Notes under the pieces: model-generated
Databases searched by the model: none
Seen by the model: only the letters and a program-made list of their open reading frames with translations
What the model was told of the DNA's origin: nothing
Made by a program: the position numbers and the translations under genes
Assembly (NCBI RefSeq): GCF_050436995.1
Contig: NC_134763.1
Location: 6,815,001 to 6,879,000 of the forward strand
Reading direction: 5' to 3'
Length of the DNA: 64,000 nt
Source of the DNA: Anticarsia gemmatalis
Lineage: Eukaryota > Arthropoda > Insecta > Lepidoptera > Erebidae
Shown: piece after piece, positions 63,873 to 64,000 of the stretch
Numbering within the stretch: the stretch's first letter is position 1
Layout: the number at the start of each line of letters is the position of its first letter

Positions 63873-63998
63873 TCAGTGCCCCAAAAATAAAATGATGTCG
63901 CCTTTTATCAGTTCCAAGTATTTTGGCTTCTTTGTGGGGACTTCTAGGTAGGTCTTCTCCGTGACCGGTGTGACTCCTAGCCTATGGAAGTCACCAAA
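63873..63998 (-). CDS. possible 3'-terminal exon fragment of an unknown gene
   Basis: A minus-strand frame is open from the window edge (63998) through 41 codons to TGA at 63875-63873. It starts FGDFHRLGVTPVTEKTYLEV and ends LELIKGDIILFLGH. The composition is more protein-like than most intronic frames here (balanced Lys, Glu, Thr, Pro; few aromatic runs), but I recognise no family. I see no clear AATAAA soon after the stop. It could be the last exon of a gene to the right, a transposon remnant or chance. A competing plus-strand reading near the same bases hits stops quickly. Confidence 0.22.
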   Translation of the reverse strand, partial: FGDFHRLGVTPVTEKTYLEVPTKKPKYLELIKGDIILFLGH

Positions 63999-64000
63999 GA

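Larger units (their letters stand above)
50484..64000. other. 5' flank of sima, no confirmed gene
   Basis: The flank contains copy B of the 1.15 kb repeat with a Helitron in it, a deleted mariner, a tRNA-derived SINE and, at the right edge, a short open frame that may be a terminal exon. Open frames of 60-108 codons (for example 60634-60960 plus) have no recognisable domain. Stretches 58.2-60.5 and 61-63.8 kb show nothing I can name. Confidence 0.7.

Overview
The window is insect nuclear DNA, almost certainly from a moth or butterfly. It is AT-rich, has long introns with canonical GT-AG borders, and is littered with repeats I recognise as typical of Lepidoptera: short Helitrons ending in CTAG, tRNA- and 5S-derived SINEs, foldback MITEs and a decayed mariner. 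No prokaryotic gene organisation, CRISPR array or rRNA operon is present.

One gene accounts for all coding sequence I can defend. It lies on the minus strand and is the insect hypoxia-inducible factor alpha subunit (Sima / HIF-1 alpha, a bHLH-PAS transcription factor). Seven coding exons can be joined with every splice phase agreeing: 50378-49972 (N-terminal extension), 36163-35976 (bHLH), 32667-32495 (linker and first half of PAS-A), 27778-27608 (second half of PAS-A), 23367-23135 (end of PAS-A, linker, start of PAS-B), 21977-21871 (PAS-B core) and 2976-2832 (PAC part of PAS-B). Together they give 474 residues plus two bases of the next codon. The oxygen-dependent degradation domain and transactivation regions must lie beyond position 1. 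A TATA-like box and an arthropod initiator sit about 75-105 bp upstream of the first ATG, so the 5' end of the gene is probably inside the window near 50453.

Layout: 1-2831 is intron 7 (partial); 2977-21870 is an 18.9 kb intron 6 with two Helitron or SINE pieces and a run of CACGTG/ACGTG sites at 14.1-15.9 kb; 21978-23134 is intron 5 with a cluster of nuclear-receptor half-sites; 23368-27607 is intron 4 with a large foldback element and Helitrons; 27779-32494 is intron 3; 32668-35975 is intron 2 with three SINE-like repeats and a MITE; 36164-49971 is intron 1 with a hAT MITE, a nested transposon cluster at 39.8-41.9 kb and a TA-flanked MITE at 47.7-48.3 kb; 50454-64000 is 5' flank with a second copy of the 1.15 kb repeat, an internally deleted mariner, a SINE with a perfect target-site duplication, and a possible terminal exon fragment of an unknown gene at the right edge.

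I found no new multi-gene system. The most interesting items are the unusual basic region and N-terminal extension of the HIF alpha protein, possible self-regulatory HRE/E-box sites in its own intron, and a two-copy 1,153-bp repeat ending in a 472-bp palindrome, one copy of which was later hit by a Helitron.
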